Of a DNA stretch of 41,259 nucleotides, positions 27,378 to 35,835 are shown piece by piece. Source of the stretch: an uncultured Clostridia bacterium. GTDB taxonomy: Bacteria; Bacillota; Clostridia; Oscillospirales; CAG-272. Both the position numbers and the translations under genes were made by a program. Numbering within the stretch: the stretch's first letter is position 1; every line of letters starts with the position of its first letter. The stretch spans positions 1-41,259 of the forward strand of contig CAMKAU010000010.1 of NCBI GenBank assembly GCA_946410595.1. Direction: 5' to 3'. The notes beneath the pieces are model-generated. The model was given only the letters and a program-made list of their open reading frames with translations, did not search any database and had not been told where the DNA came from.

Positions 27378-29525
27378 TCAGATATTTTTCTTGATCTTCA
27401 GAATGTTTTTGCCGTCTTTATACTCGTAGCTCACGGCGTCCATCGTCTTCTTGACGAGGAAAACGCCGAGCCCGCCCGCCTTCCGCTCCTCCGCGGACAG
27501 GGTAACGTCGGGATCTTCGGCCGCGAGCGGATCGAAGGGCTTGCCCTTGTCGATAAAGGAGATCACCACGGCAAGCGGTTCTTTTTCCACCTCGACCCGC
27601 ACGGTCGCCGATCCCGTCTCGGGATGGTAGGCGTACTGCGCGATATTGCCGAACAGCTCGTCGATCGCCACGTCGATCTGCATCTGCGCCTTGAGCGGGC
27701 AGTCGAGCCGCTCCAGCTCGGCGTTGACAAAGTCGGTCACAGCGGTAATGTTTTCCACGGTCGCTTCCACGGTCATTTCTTTCGTTTCCTTCATGTTTCC
27801 GGGCTCCTTTCCGATATAATGCATACAAAGCATCGTCAGATCGTCAAACTGCGGGGCGTCGCCGACGAAACGGGCGACCGCGCGGTCGACGGCCTCCAGA
27901 ATCTCCTTCGGCTCTCCCTCCTGGGCGGCGCGCAGCGTTTCCAGCATCCGCGCGGTGCCGAAGAGCTTTTCCGCGCTGTCGGTCGCTTCCGCCACGCCGT
28001 CGGTATAGAGGAAGAGCTTGGCGCCCGGCTCGAGCTTCAGCTCGTACTCCCGGTAGCGCGCGCCCTCCATCCCGCCGATGACAAATCCGTGCTTGTCTTT
28101 GATCAGTTCAAAATCGCCGTCCGGCTGCTTGAGCACCGGATACTCGTGGCCGGCGTTGGCGGCCGTGAGCGTACCCGTCGTGAGATCGAGGATGCCGAAC
28201 CATACCGTGACGAACATTTCCTCGCGGTTGTTGGCGCAGATCTGCGCGTTCACCGCCTCCAGCACCTCTTTCGGGCTGCGGCCCATCATCGCGTAATTCT
28301 GCACGAGGATCTTCGAGATCATCATAAACAGCGCCGCCGGGACCCCCTTGCCGGAAACGTCCGCCATCACGAGCGCCAGGTGTTCGTCGTCCACGAGGAA
28401 GAAGTCGTAGAAGTCGCCGCCGACCTCCTTTGCCGGGGTCATCGAGGCGTACACGTCAAAGTCGGGACGCTCGGGGAACGCGGGGAAAATGTTCGGGAGC
28501 ATATCCGCCTGGATCCGGGTCGCCAGCGCCAGCTCGGTGCCGACGCGCTCCTTTTCGGCGATGATCTTCGTGAGGTTTTCCTCGTATTCGGAGAGCCCCT
28601 TCTCCATATCCGCCATCAGCAGCGCGAGGTTTTCGACCTCGTCGCCCGTCGAGATCTTCAGGCTGGAGAAGTGCTCGATATCGGTCTTGCCCTCCTGCTT
28701 GTCCCGGATATACTCTTCCGCCGCCGCCGCGATCCGGTTGATCGGAGCGACGAGCGTTTTTTTCATATGGCGGACCATAAAGATCGCCACCAGATTGACG
28801 ATAAGGAACATGGCGAGCGCGTAACGGAGCACGAAGCTCTTCATCCTCCCCGCGATGCTGGTCAGCGAAACGTCGGCGAGAACGAAGGCGACTTCCTCGC
28901 CCTTTTCGTTTCTGATCGGAACGCCGCTCGTCGCGAGCCAGCCGTATTTTTCCGTGCTGCCGATGTCGTAGAGACGGCCGCTGCCGTCCCAGGAGAGGAA
29001 CTTGTTTACCTCCCGCTCCGGGACGCTCTCCCAGTCGCCGGGCTGGCAGACGTACGCCTCGTCCTCCTCGGGGTCGACGATATAGACGATCGCGCAGGTG
29101 TCGCGGTCGTAGGTGGCGAGATAAATATCGTAGACCTCGCTCGTCTTCCGGAAGGCGGCGAGAAATTCGCGCACGTAGCGGTAGTCCTCGCGCTCGGCGA
29201 TATCGGCGAACACCGCGCGGTAAGAGTCTTCTCCCATCTCCTGCCGGCGTTCCTCCGGGAGGGCGCGGTAGCGCGTCATGACCTCCTCGGCCAGGGGGCC
29301 GACGTCAACGGTCTGCTCCATCAGAGCCGCCGTCGTGCGGGAAAGATTGAACGCTTCCGCGACGCACTGTTCTCCCAGCGCGTACGCGTAGAGCCCCAGT
29401 CCGAATATCAGCGCCGCGAGCCCGAAGACGATCGCCCCCATGACCGTGGCGCGGAAGGTACGGGCGGCAAGCGAATAATGCTGCCGCTCAAGCCGGTTCA
29501 TATCCCGAATGCTTTTTTCAGGCAT
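27378..29525 (-). CDS. Membrane sensor with SpoIIE/PP2C phosphatase and C-terminal HATPase_c domain
   Basis: 715 aa; TM helices, GGDFYDFFLVDDEHLALVMADVSGKGVPAALFM, LYTDGVAEA, C-terminal QIDVAIDELFGNIAQYAY. Confidence 0.92.
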   Translation of the reverse strand: MPEKSIRDMNRLERQHYSLAARTFRATVMGAIVFGLAALIFGLGLYAYALGEQCVAEAFNLSRTTAALMEQTVDVGPLAEEVMTRYRALPEERRQEMGEDSYRAVFADIAEREDYRYVREFLAAFRKTSEVYDIYLATYDRDTCAIVYIVDPEEDEAYVCQPGDWESVPEREVNKFLSWDGSGRLYDIGSTEKYGWLATSGVPIRNEKGEEVAFVLADVSLTSIAGRMKSFVLRYALAMFLIVNLVAIFMVRHMKKTLVAPINRIAAAAEEYIRDKQEGKTDIEHFSSLKISTGDEVENLALLMADMEKGLSEYEENLTKIIAEKERVGTELALATRIQADMLPNIFPAFPERPDFDVYASMTPAKEVGGDFYDFFLVDDEHLALVMADVSGKGVPAALFMMISKILVQNYAMMGRSPKEVLEAVNAQICANNREEMFVTVWFGILDLTTGTLTAANAGHEYPVLKQPDGDFELIKDKHGFVIGGMEGARYREYELKLEPGAKLFLYTDGVAEATDSAEKLFGTARMLETLRAAQEGEPKEILEAVDRAVARFVGDAPQFDDLTMLCMHYIGKEPGNMKETKEMTVEATVENITAVTDFVNAELERLDCPLKAQMQIDVAIDELFGNIAQYAYHPETGSATVRVEVEKEPLAVVISFIDKGKPFDPLAAEDPDVTLSAEERKAGGLGVFLVKKTMDAVSYEYKDGKNILKIKKNI

Positions 29526-29609
29526 GCTGTCTCTCCTTTTCCGTCCGGCGCGGCGCCCCGGCGATCTGCCGGCGGCTTTGTCCGCGCCGCTCTTCAGCGT
29601 ATTTTTTAT

Positions 29610-29638
29610 ATTGTATCTCTCCGGACCTTTTTTGTCAA
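29610..29638 (-). promoter_or_regulatory. Promoter of the partner-switching operon
   Basis: Minus strand TTGACA, 17 nt, TACAAT. Confidence 0.75.
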
Positions 29639-29676
29639 TCCGTCCCGGCCTTTTCCCCGCCGCTCAGCGGGAAAAC

Positions 29677-32070
29677 TTATCGTTTCCGCCGCTTCACTTC
29701 CGAGAGGACGGCGGCGACCGTCCCCGCGAGGACCGCGGCGGCGCAAAACGCGATCAGAAGGATGACCGGCAGCGGGACGGAGGAAGGATCGCCCGGCTTC
29801 GGCGCCCCGCTTCCCGGGGTCTCCGTTCCGGCGGATCCCGTTCCGCCCGGCGCCGGCTGCGTTTCGCCGGGGTCCGTCTCGGCGGTCGTTACCGGGACAG
29901 GGGCCGTTTCGTCGGAGGAAAGGATCAAAAAGCAGGTGTCGCACCGGCCGTCGCCGTTTTCGTCGGCGTGGAGGATTTTCGTTTCATCCATCACGGTTCC
30001 GCAGCGCTCGCAGGTCCGCCAGTGACAGAGATCGTCGTGCGACCAGCCGTCGGACACGAGGTGCCCCGCGGGAGGGGTTTTCACGTCGTTGTGATTGGAG
30101 ATGAGCTTCGTCCCCGCCGCGTCGGAAAACCACTTGCCGCAGCCGCCGCAGACGTAGTAGGCGATATGCCCCTCTCCGGTACAGGAGACGACGGCCTCCG
30201 TCTTCGTCAGCGTATGGACGTGGCTGCCGGCGGGCGTGATCACGTAGCCGCAGTCAAGGCAGACCTGGGGCTCCGTTGCGGTCGCGGCGGGGCCGGGACG
30301 GTGCGGGACGACCGTGTCGTGCGCGCCGCAGAGCAGCCCGGTACAGCCGTGGGCGTGCCCCTCCTCCGCCCGGTAGGTCCAGCCGGAGGAATAGGTATGG
30401 GCAGCGAGCGCGCCGTAGGAAAGGCCGCAGACCTCGCAGACCGCTTCCTGCGCGCAGGTCGCCGAGCCGCCGGTATGCGTACCGAGCGTTCCGGAGATCG
30501 TCTCGCCGCATTCGCGGCGCAGGCAGACCTTATAGTGGCTCGTTCCGTTGCTCTTCCACTCGGACTCCCAATGTCCCCGCGCGGGGAGGATCCCCCAGCC
30601 CTCGTCGGTGATGCGCACCTCCGCTCCGGCGTCCTCAAAGCGCCAGCCGCAGCCGGCACAGTAATAATGATATTCTTTCCCGGGCTGCGTACAGGTCGGA
30701 TAGACCCGGTTGACCTTTGTCAGATCGTGGACGTGCGTGAAGGAATAGGTGATCTGGATGACCTCCTTGGGATCCTGCTCGTGCGCTTTCGACACGGTTG
30801 CCGGGACCCCGTTGACCCAGCCCGCCACGTCGGGTTGCCCGCCCGAAAGGGGGAAGCGCTTCCCCGCCTTCGCGGTGACCCAGATCACCGCCTGGTAGCT
30901 GTGTCCGGGCAGGAAAACGTCGCCCGTCTCCAGGTATTCATCGCTCGTTTCGTCGTACCACATCTTCTGGTTCAGCTGCGGATCCAGCTCGTACCGGTCC
31001 GGCTCCGCCGGGACGGCGGAGGAGGGCGTCTGGTAGGCGGCCGGCTCCGTGACCGTTACGGCGACGGAGGAGATCGCGTCGGAGACGTCGAGCGCCGTCT
31101 TCGGGACGTAGCCGAAGTACCCGCCCGCCGCGACGCGCCAGTAGCCGCCCGACTCGGAAAGCAGCGTCACGAGCTCGCCCTTTTGGAGCTCTTTCAGGAC
31201 CCGCGCCTGGCTGTACTGCTCCGCCAGGACGGCGCAGGCCGTTTTGACCGGCGCCGTGCCGACCCCGTCCGGCGCCTTCACGTTCACGACCGAGGTGACG
31301 GAATCGAGCGTTTCCATCCGCTTTTCGCCCACGTAAAGGACAAGATCGGTGCGGAACACAACGGTCGTTCCGTACCGCTCCGGGCGAAAGCCGTTCTCGA
31401 AATCGGTAAAGCGGACGGCGCTGCCGCCGGCGGTGACGTAGGTCTCCTTGACGAGCTCCCCGTCGGAGCGCTCGCGCAGATCGCTGCTCATCGGGTGATA
31501 ACTGACGGAGGGGCAAAAGGGGCTGTCGCCGTAAGAAGTATAATATTTGACGCCGTCTTCCTCGCGCTCAAGGGTAAGCGGGGAGCCGTTCTGGCAACAG
31601 ACGCCATTTGAGGTGATCTCCACCCCCTCTTTTTCCATTTTGGCAAGGAGCGAAGCGTGGGTGTGGATGACCATGTTCATATCCGGGCCCCAGAACGATT
31701 TGCCGTTCTTGTCGGTGACCAGACAGCAAAAATAAAGACTGTCCCAACCGTCGCCGTCGCCGGTGTAGGCGATCCCGTCGTGGGTGATCAGCGACAGGTG
31801 CGCGGTCCGGGTCCCGCTCCATCTTTCGTCGTCCTCGATCGTCATCAGCTCCTCGACCGGGACGTTCCGGCCGACGCCGACGAACCACTGATAGGCGGGC
31901 TCCTCCGCTTCGGTCGCGACGACGAGATCGTATTTTGCCGGCGCGTAAACGTAATCGTCCGTTCCGTATCCTTTCAACACGGAAAACGCTTCCGATAAAA
32001 ACGGAAAGCAGAAAACCGGCGCAAGCGCGAGAGAAAACGCGAGAAAAAAGGAAAGGATCTTCTTGTTCAT
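29677..32070 (-). CDS. Surface protein with SH3-like domain, repeated CxxC modules and C-terminal TM anchor
   Basis: 797 aa; signal peptide; YYCAGCGWRF, YYVCGGCGKWFSDAAGTK, CERCGTVM; TM helix then basic tail VKRRKR. Confidence 0.75.
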   Translation of the reverse strand: MNKKILSFFLAFSLALAPVFCFPFLSEAFSVLKGYGTDDYVYAPAKYDLVVATEAEEPAYQWFVGVGRNVPVEELMTIEDDERWSGTRTAHLSLITHDGIAYTGDGDGWDSLYFCCLVTDKNGKSFWGPDMNMVIHTHASLLAKMEKEGVEITSNGVCCQNGSPLTLEREEDGVKYYTSYGDSPFCPSVSYHPMSSDLRERSDGELVKETYVTAGGSAVRFTDFENGFRPERYGTTVVFRTDLVLYVGEKRMETLDSVTSVVNVKAPDGVGTAPVKTACAVLAEQYSQARVLKELQKGELVTLLSESGGYWRVAAGGYFGYVPKTALDVSDAISSVAVTVTEPAAYQTPSSAVPAEPDRYELDPQLNQKMWYDETSDEYLETGDVFLPGHSYQAVIWVTAKAGKRFPLSGGQPDVAGWVNGVPATVSKAHEQDPKEVIQITYSFTHVHDLTKVNRVYPTCTQPGKEYHYYCAGCGWRFEDAGAEVRITDEGWGILPARGHWESEWKSNGTSHYKVCLRRECGETISGTLGTHTGGSATCAQEAVCEVCGLSYGALAAHTYSSGWTYRAEEGHAHGCTGLLCGAHDTVVPHRPGPAATATEPQVCLDCGYVITPAGSHVHTLTKTEAVVSCTGEGHIAYYVCGGCGKWFSDAAGTKLISNHNDVKTPPAGHLVSDGWSHDDLCHWRTCERCGTVMDETKILHADENGDGRCDTCFLILSSDETAPVPVTTAETDPGETQPAPGGTGSAGTETPGSGAPKPGDPSSVPLPVILLIAFCAAAVLAGTVAAVLSEVKRRKR

Positions 32071-32166
32071 TTTGTCTGACCTCCGGGAGATACGGTTTTT
32101 CGGGCGGCGGATAACGGGGGAAAACGGGGAACGCGCGCGGCGGCGCCGCCCGTTCCGTGATAGAAT

Positions 32167-32196
32167 ATTTTATCATAAAAGGGGCGGCCTTGTCAA
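32167..32196 (-). promoter_or_regulatory. Predicted promoter for the surface protein gene
   Basis: Minus strand TTGACA, 18 nt, TAAAAT. Confidence 0.55.
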
Positions 32197-32239
32197 TGCC
32201 GGACCCGCCTTTGAAGGAGGTTCTCCCGCCGTTTTCCTG

Positions 32240-32268
32240 TTGACAACGGCGGTCTTTTGCCGTATGAT
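32240..32268 (+). promoter_or_regulatory. Promoter for the zinc-ribbon protein gene
   Basis: TTGACA, 17 nt, TATGAT. Confidence 0.7.
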
Positions 32269-32299
32269 AAAAAAGAACCGAACCGAAGGAGAAAACGAA

Positions 32300-32896
32300 A
32301 TGAAACGGTGTGAATACTGCCGGATGCTGGTCGAAGACGAAACGGAGCGCTGCCCCTCCTGCGGGGCGACCGCGTTCCTCAAGCATTGCGGCAACTGCGG
32401 CAACGAATACGAAAGCGGCGCGTTCTGCCCCGCCTGCGGCGTCCGGGCCGGCCAGGAGCCGCGCCTCTGCCCGCGCTGCCGGACCGAATACTACACCAAC
32501 GCCTGCCCGAACTGCGGGTACCTTCCGGCGGAGCGGGAAAGCGCGCCCGCGGAAGCGGAGCCCGCGCCGAAAAAAAGGGGCTCGCTCGTCTGGTGGATCC
32601 TCGGCTGGATCTTCCTTTTCCCGCTGCCGCTTTCCCTTCTGATCGCCCGCAGCAAAAAGCTGAAACCGTGGATGAAGGCCGTTCTGATCGTCGCCGTGTG
32701 GGGGTTTTTCCTCTTCGCGATGGAAAACGCGCAAACCGATACGCCCGAAACGCCGGACCTCCCCGCCGCGACGGAAACGGCCGCCCTTTCCGATCCCGCG
32801 GACGCGCCGGAAACCGGCGCGCTCGCCCCCGGAGATCGCGACGGCGAGGAGATCGACGCAAACCTGCTCTTTTCCGCCTCCCGCCCCCTCCTCTGA
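32300..32896 (+). CDS. Zinc-ribbon membrane protein
   Basis: MKRCEYCRMLVEDETERCPSCGATAF..., several CxxC pairs, then TM helices; RBS AAGGAG. Confidence 0.75.
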   Translation: MKRCEYCRMLVEDETERCPSCGATAFLKHCGNCGNEYESGAFCPACGVRAGQEPRLCPRCRTEYYTNACPNCGYLPAERESAPAEAEPAPKKRGSLVWWILGWIFLFPLPLSLLIARSKKLKPWMKAVLIVAVWGFFLFAMENAQTDTPETPDLPAATETAALSDPADAPETGALAPGDRDGEEIDANLLFSASRPLL

Positions 32897-32910
32897 CCCC
32901 GAAACAAACC

Positions 32911-32951
32911 GGCGCGCTTCCTCCGCCATGCGGAGAAAGCGCGCTTTTTTT
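32911..32951 (+). terminator. Intrinsic terminator
   Basis: GCGCGCTT...AAAGCGCGCTTTTTTT. Confidence 0.75.
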
Positions 32952-33246
32952 CGCCGTTTCGGAGCTCTTCCGGTTTCAGGATATCCTCCGCTTTTATTCA
33001 GCAAAAAAATCAGTCCCATAAACCGCCCTGCAACGGAGAAATTCTGTTTTTTACGGAAATATTTTATTACAGAAAAACAAAAAAAGCAAGATTTCCTTTT
33101 CTTTTTCCGGGACAGCGGCAACAGAACGGCTGTCATATACGAAAAACGCCGGATACTCTTAGGCCGTTTTCCGATCCGGCGCAGGATGATTTGCTCATAA
33201 AAATACGCAAGTCATCAAAACCGAAAACCAAGAATTGCCAACCATC

Positions 33247-33276
33247 TTGACAACTTCCGTTCTCCTCAAATATAAT
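33247..33276 (+). promoter_or_regulatory. Promoter for the DUF4185 lipoprotein genes
   Basis: TTGACA, 18 nt, TATAAT. Confidence 0.75.
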
Positions 33277-33348
33277 GAAATAGGGTAAGATAGTGACGAA
33301 CATGGAGAATTGCCCTTTCTGTGAATAACCCAAGGAGAAAAACCAAAA

Positions 33349-35790
33349 ATGAAGCATCACAAAAACGCCTCCCGCACGTCTCCGCTTTTCCGGATCCTTT
33401 CGATGATCCTTTCACTCCTTTTCTGCGCCGCGGCGCTCGGCTCCTGCGATAAGCCGGACGTCCCGCCGGCGGACAGCACGGACGCCCTGCCCGAGGACGA
33501 TTTTGCCGCGGAAGCGGCGACCGTCTTTGTAACGCAGGACGGCGCCGGCGAAAAGGACGGCTCCTCGCCGGAGAACGCCGCCACCCTTGCCGACGGCCTC
33601 GGCAAAACCAAAAAAGCGGGCGGCGCCGTCGTCGTTTGCGGGCCCGTTTCCTTTGACGAAGAATACTACTTCCCCTCCAACGGCGCGGCCGTTACCCTGA
33701 CCTCCGTCTGGGAGGGCACCGACTACCGGACGGCGGCGGACGCGAAGCTCTCCTTCTCCGCCAACGCCTTCTTTTACGGCGACTATCTCTTTGACGGCGT
33801 GACGATCTCCGCCGAAAAAGCCGATCTGCTCTTCTGCCTCCAGTACAACAACGTGACCTTCGGCGCGGACGTTGAGTGTGTCCGCGCGTCCGGCGTTTCG
33901 ACCGATATCGCGCTGATCTGCGGCTACAACGTCCCCTCCAGCGCCTACCGCACCGTGGAACAGGTCAGCTGCCACAAGGACGCCGCCGTCACCGTGAAGG
34001 GCGGCTCCTGGCAGTACCTGCGCGGCGGCAACCGCCGCACCCAGGCGAAGTCCGCCTTCGGCACCGTGGACGAGGGCGTTACCTTTGCGATCTTCGTGGA
34101 GGGCGGGACCTTCTCCGTCGCCTCCGGGCGGGATCTCAACTCTGCCGCGGGCATGAACAGCGTGGCCGGCTCGGTCTATATGGAGATCAGCGGCGGCGCC
34201 TTTGAGGGCCCGGTCTATCTCCTCTCCCGCGCCGGGAGCAACACGGAGCTTTATCCCGTGTCCGTTACCGGCAGCGTGACGCTGAAGATCACCGGCGGGA
34301 CCTTCCGCTCGAAAGAGCTGGCCGTCCGCCAGACGACCTCCGACAAAATCGCCCTCTCCTCTCACGCGGAAACGGTCCTCTGCATCTCCGGCGGGACCTT
34401 CCCGGCGGGAACGGTCGCCACGGGCGACACGAACAGCAGCGTCCTCCTCGCCGACGGCGTGGGCGTGACCGCGAAGTCCTTCACGAAGACCCTCTCCGGC
34501 AGCGCCGATCAGATCGCCGCGCCGACCATGAAGGCGAACGCCCCCTCCTACACCGAGCCCCCCTTCCCCGAGACGAAGCCGAAGACCGGCCCCCTCACGG
34601 CGGAAGAGGAAAAGAGTCTGATCCCCGAGACCGCCGCCTCGCTTGCGAAGGTCCGGAAGCTGGAACAGAACACGCCGGCGTCCTCGATGCGTCTGCGCGA
34701 CCCCAACAAGCTCTACTCCCTTGACGCGGTGCGCAGCGTAAAGTTCGTCTCGATGCTGACGGGCGAGTATTCGATCAACAAAACGATCACCAACTACGAT
34801 ATCGCGGGCGCGGGCGGCGGCTATATGATCGACTGCGGAGGCAGCGTCCTCCTCGCCTTCGGCGACTGCAACCCCGAGGGCGAGCTCGGCAAGCCGTGGC
34901 GCGCAAACGCCCTCGCCTTCACGACCGACCGGGACTACACCGACGGCATTACTCTTGACGGTTTCTATATGGGCGACACCTTCCAGAGCGCGCCCTTCTC
35001 CGGCGAGTTCCTCCTCTCCGGGCACGACACGAAGAACAAGACCGAAGAATCGAAGATCCCGACGGGCGGCGTGATGATCGGCGATACCCTCTACTTCTGC
35101 TATATGTCGGTCGCCAGCTGGCGGGAAACCGACCGCAACGGCTGCTGGCCCTGCAACTACGGCGGGATCGCCAAATCGACCGACTTCGGCCGCAGCTGGG
35201 AAACGCCCTCCGACCTGCGCTGGCCGGCGGGAACCGACGTCTCCGACCCCGTTGAGGAGATCCCGGAGTGGGGTCTGGCGCAGCTCTATCCCGTCTTGGA
35301 CGGAGATTACGTCTACTTCTTCGGCGTTCCGGGCGGACGCAGGGGCTACTGCCGCCTGATGCGCGTCAAGCAGTCCCAGATCGAGAACTTCTCCGCCTAT
35401 GAGTATATGACCGGCCGGGACGAAAACGGCAACGCGATCTTCGAGCGCGGCGAGAAGGCGATGATGACCAACTACGCCGCGGTGGACAAGTGCGTCGGCG
35501 GCGTCGGCGTGATGTATAACGAATACCTCGGCGAGTGGCTGATGTTCTACTGCACGCCGGAAACGGGCAGTTTGAAAAACTGTATCGTGATGCGCGCCGC
35601 GAAGACCCTTGACGGCAAGTGGTCCGAGGCGGTCCAGGTTATGTCGCAGGCGACCTTCGGCGCCGTTTACGAGCCGCGCGTTTCCGCCTCTTACACGCGG
35701 GAGGGCGGCCGCTATATGATGCTGATCACCTCGCGCTGGGATATCTACAATTCCATCGTCTGGGAAATCGAACTTTCCAAAAAGGACTGA
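33349..35790 (+). CDS. Lipoprotein: beta-helix-like N-terminal region plus DUF4185-like beta-propeller region
   Basis: 813 aa; lipobox-like FCAAALGSC; GGTF/GGAF repeats; C-terminal GIAKSTDFGRSWETP...EPRVSASYTREGGRYMMLITSR. Confidence 0.75.
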   Translation: MKHHKNASRTSPLFRILSMILSLLFCAAALGSCDKPDVPPADSTDALPEDDFAAEAATVFVTQDGAGEKDGSSPENAATLADGLGKTKKAGGAVVVCGPVSFDEEYYFPSNGAAVTLTSVWEGTDYRTAADAKLSFSANAFFYGDYLFDGVTISAEKADLLFCLQYNNVTFGADVECVRASGVSTDIALICGYNVPSSAYRTVEQVSCHKDAAVTVKGGSWQYLRGGNRRTQAKSAFGTVDEGVTFAIFVEGGTFSVASGRDLNSAAGMNSVAGSVYMEISGGAFEGPVYLLSRAGSNTELYPVSVTGSVTLKITGGTFRSKELAVRQTTSDKIALSSHAETVLCISGGTFPAGTVATGDTNSSVLLADGVGVTAKSFTKTLSGSADQIAAPTMKANAPSYTEPPFPETKPKTGPLTAEEEKSLIPETAASLAKVRKLEQNTPASSMRLRDPNKLYSLDAVRSVKFVSMLTGEYSINKTITNYDIAGAGGGYMIDCGGSVLLAFGDCNPEGELGKPWRANALAFTTDRDYTDGITLDGFYMGDTFQSAPFSGEFLLSGHDTKNKTEESKIPTGGVMIGDTLYFCYMSVASWRETDRNGCWPCNYGGIAKSTDFGRSWETPSDLRWPAGTDVSDPVEEIPEWGLAQLYPVLDGDYVYFFGVPGGRRGYCRLMRVKQSQIENFSAYEYMTGRDENGNAIFERGEKAMMTNYAAVDKCVGGVGVMYNEYLGEWLMFYCTPETGSLKNCIVMRAAKTLDGKWSEAVQVMSQATFGAVYEPRVSASYTREGGRYMMLITSRWDIYNSIVWEIELSKKD

Positions 35791-35835
35791 CGGCAGTACA
35801 GTCCCCTCCCGATCCCGACTGAAAAGGAGAACGCC

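Noticed and set aside
27624-29765. 713 aa plus-strand ORF (also 29509-31611)
   Set aside because: Antisense to well-supported minus-strand genes.
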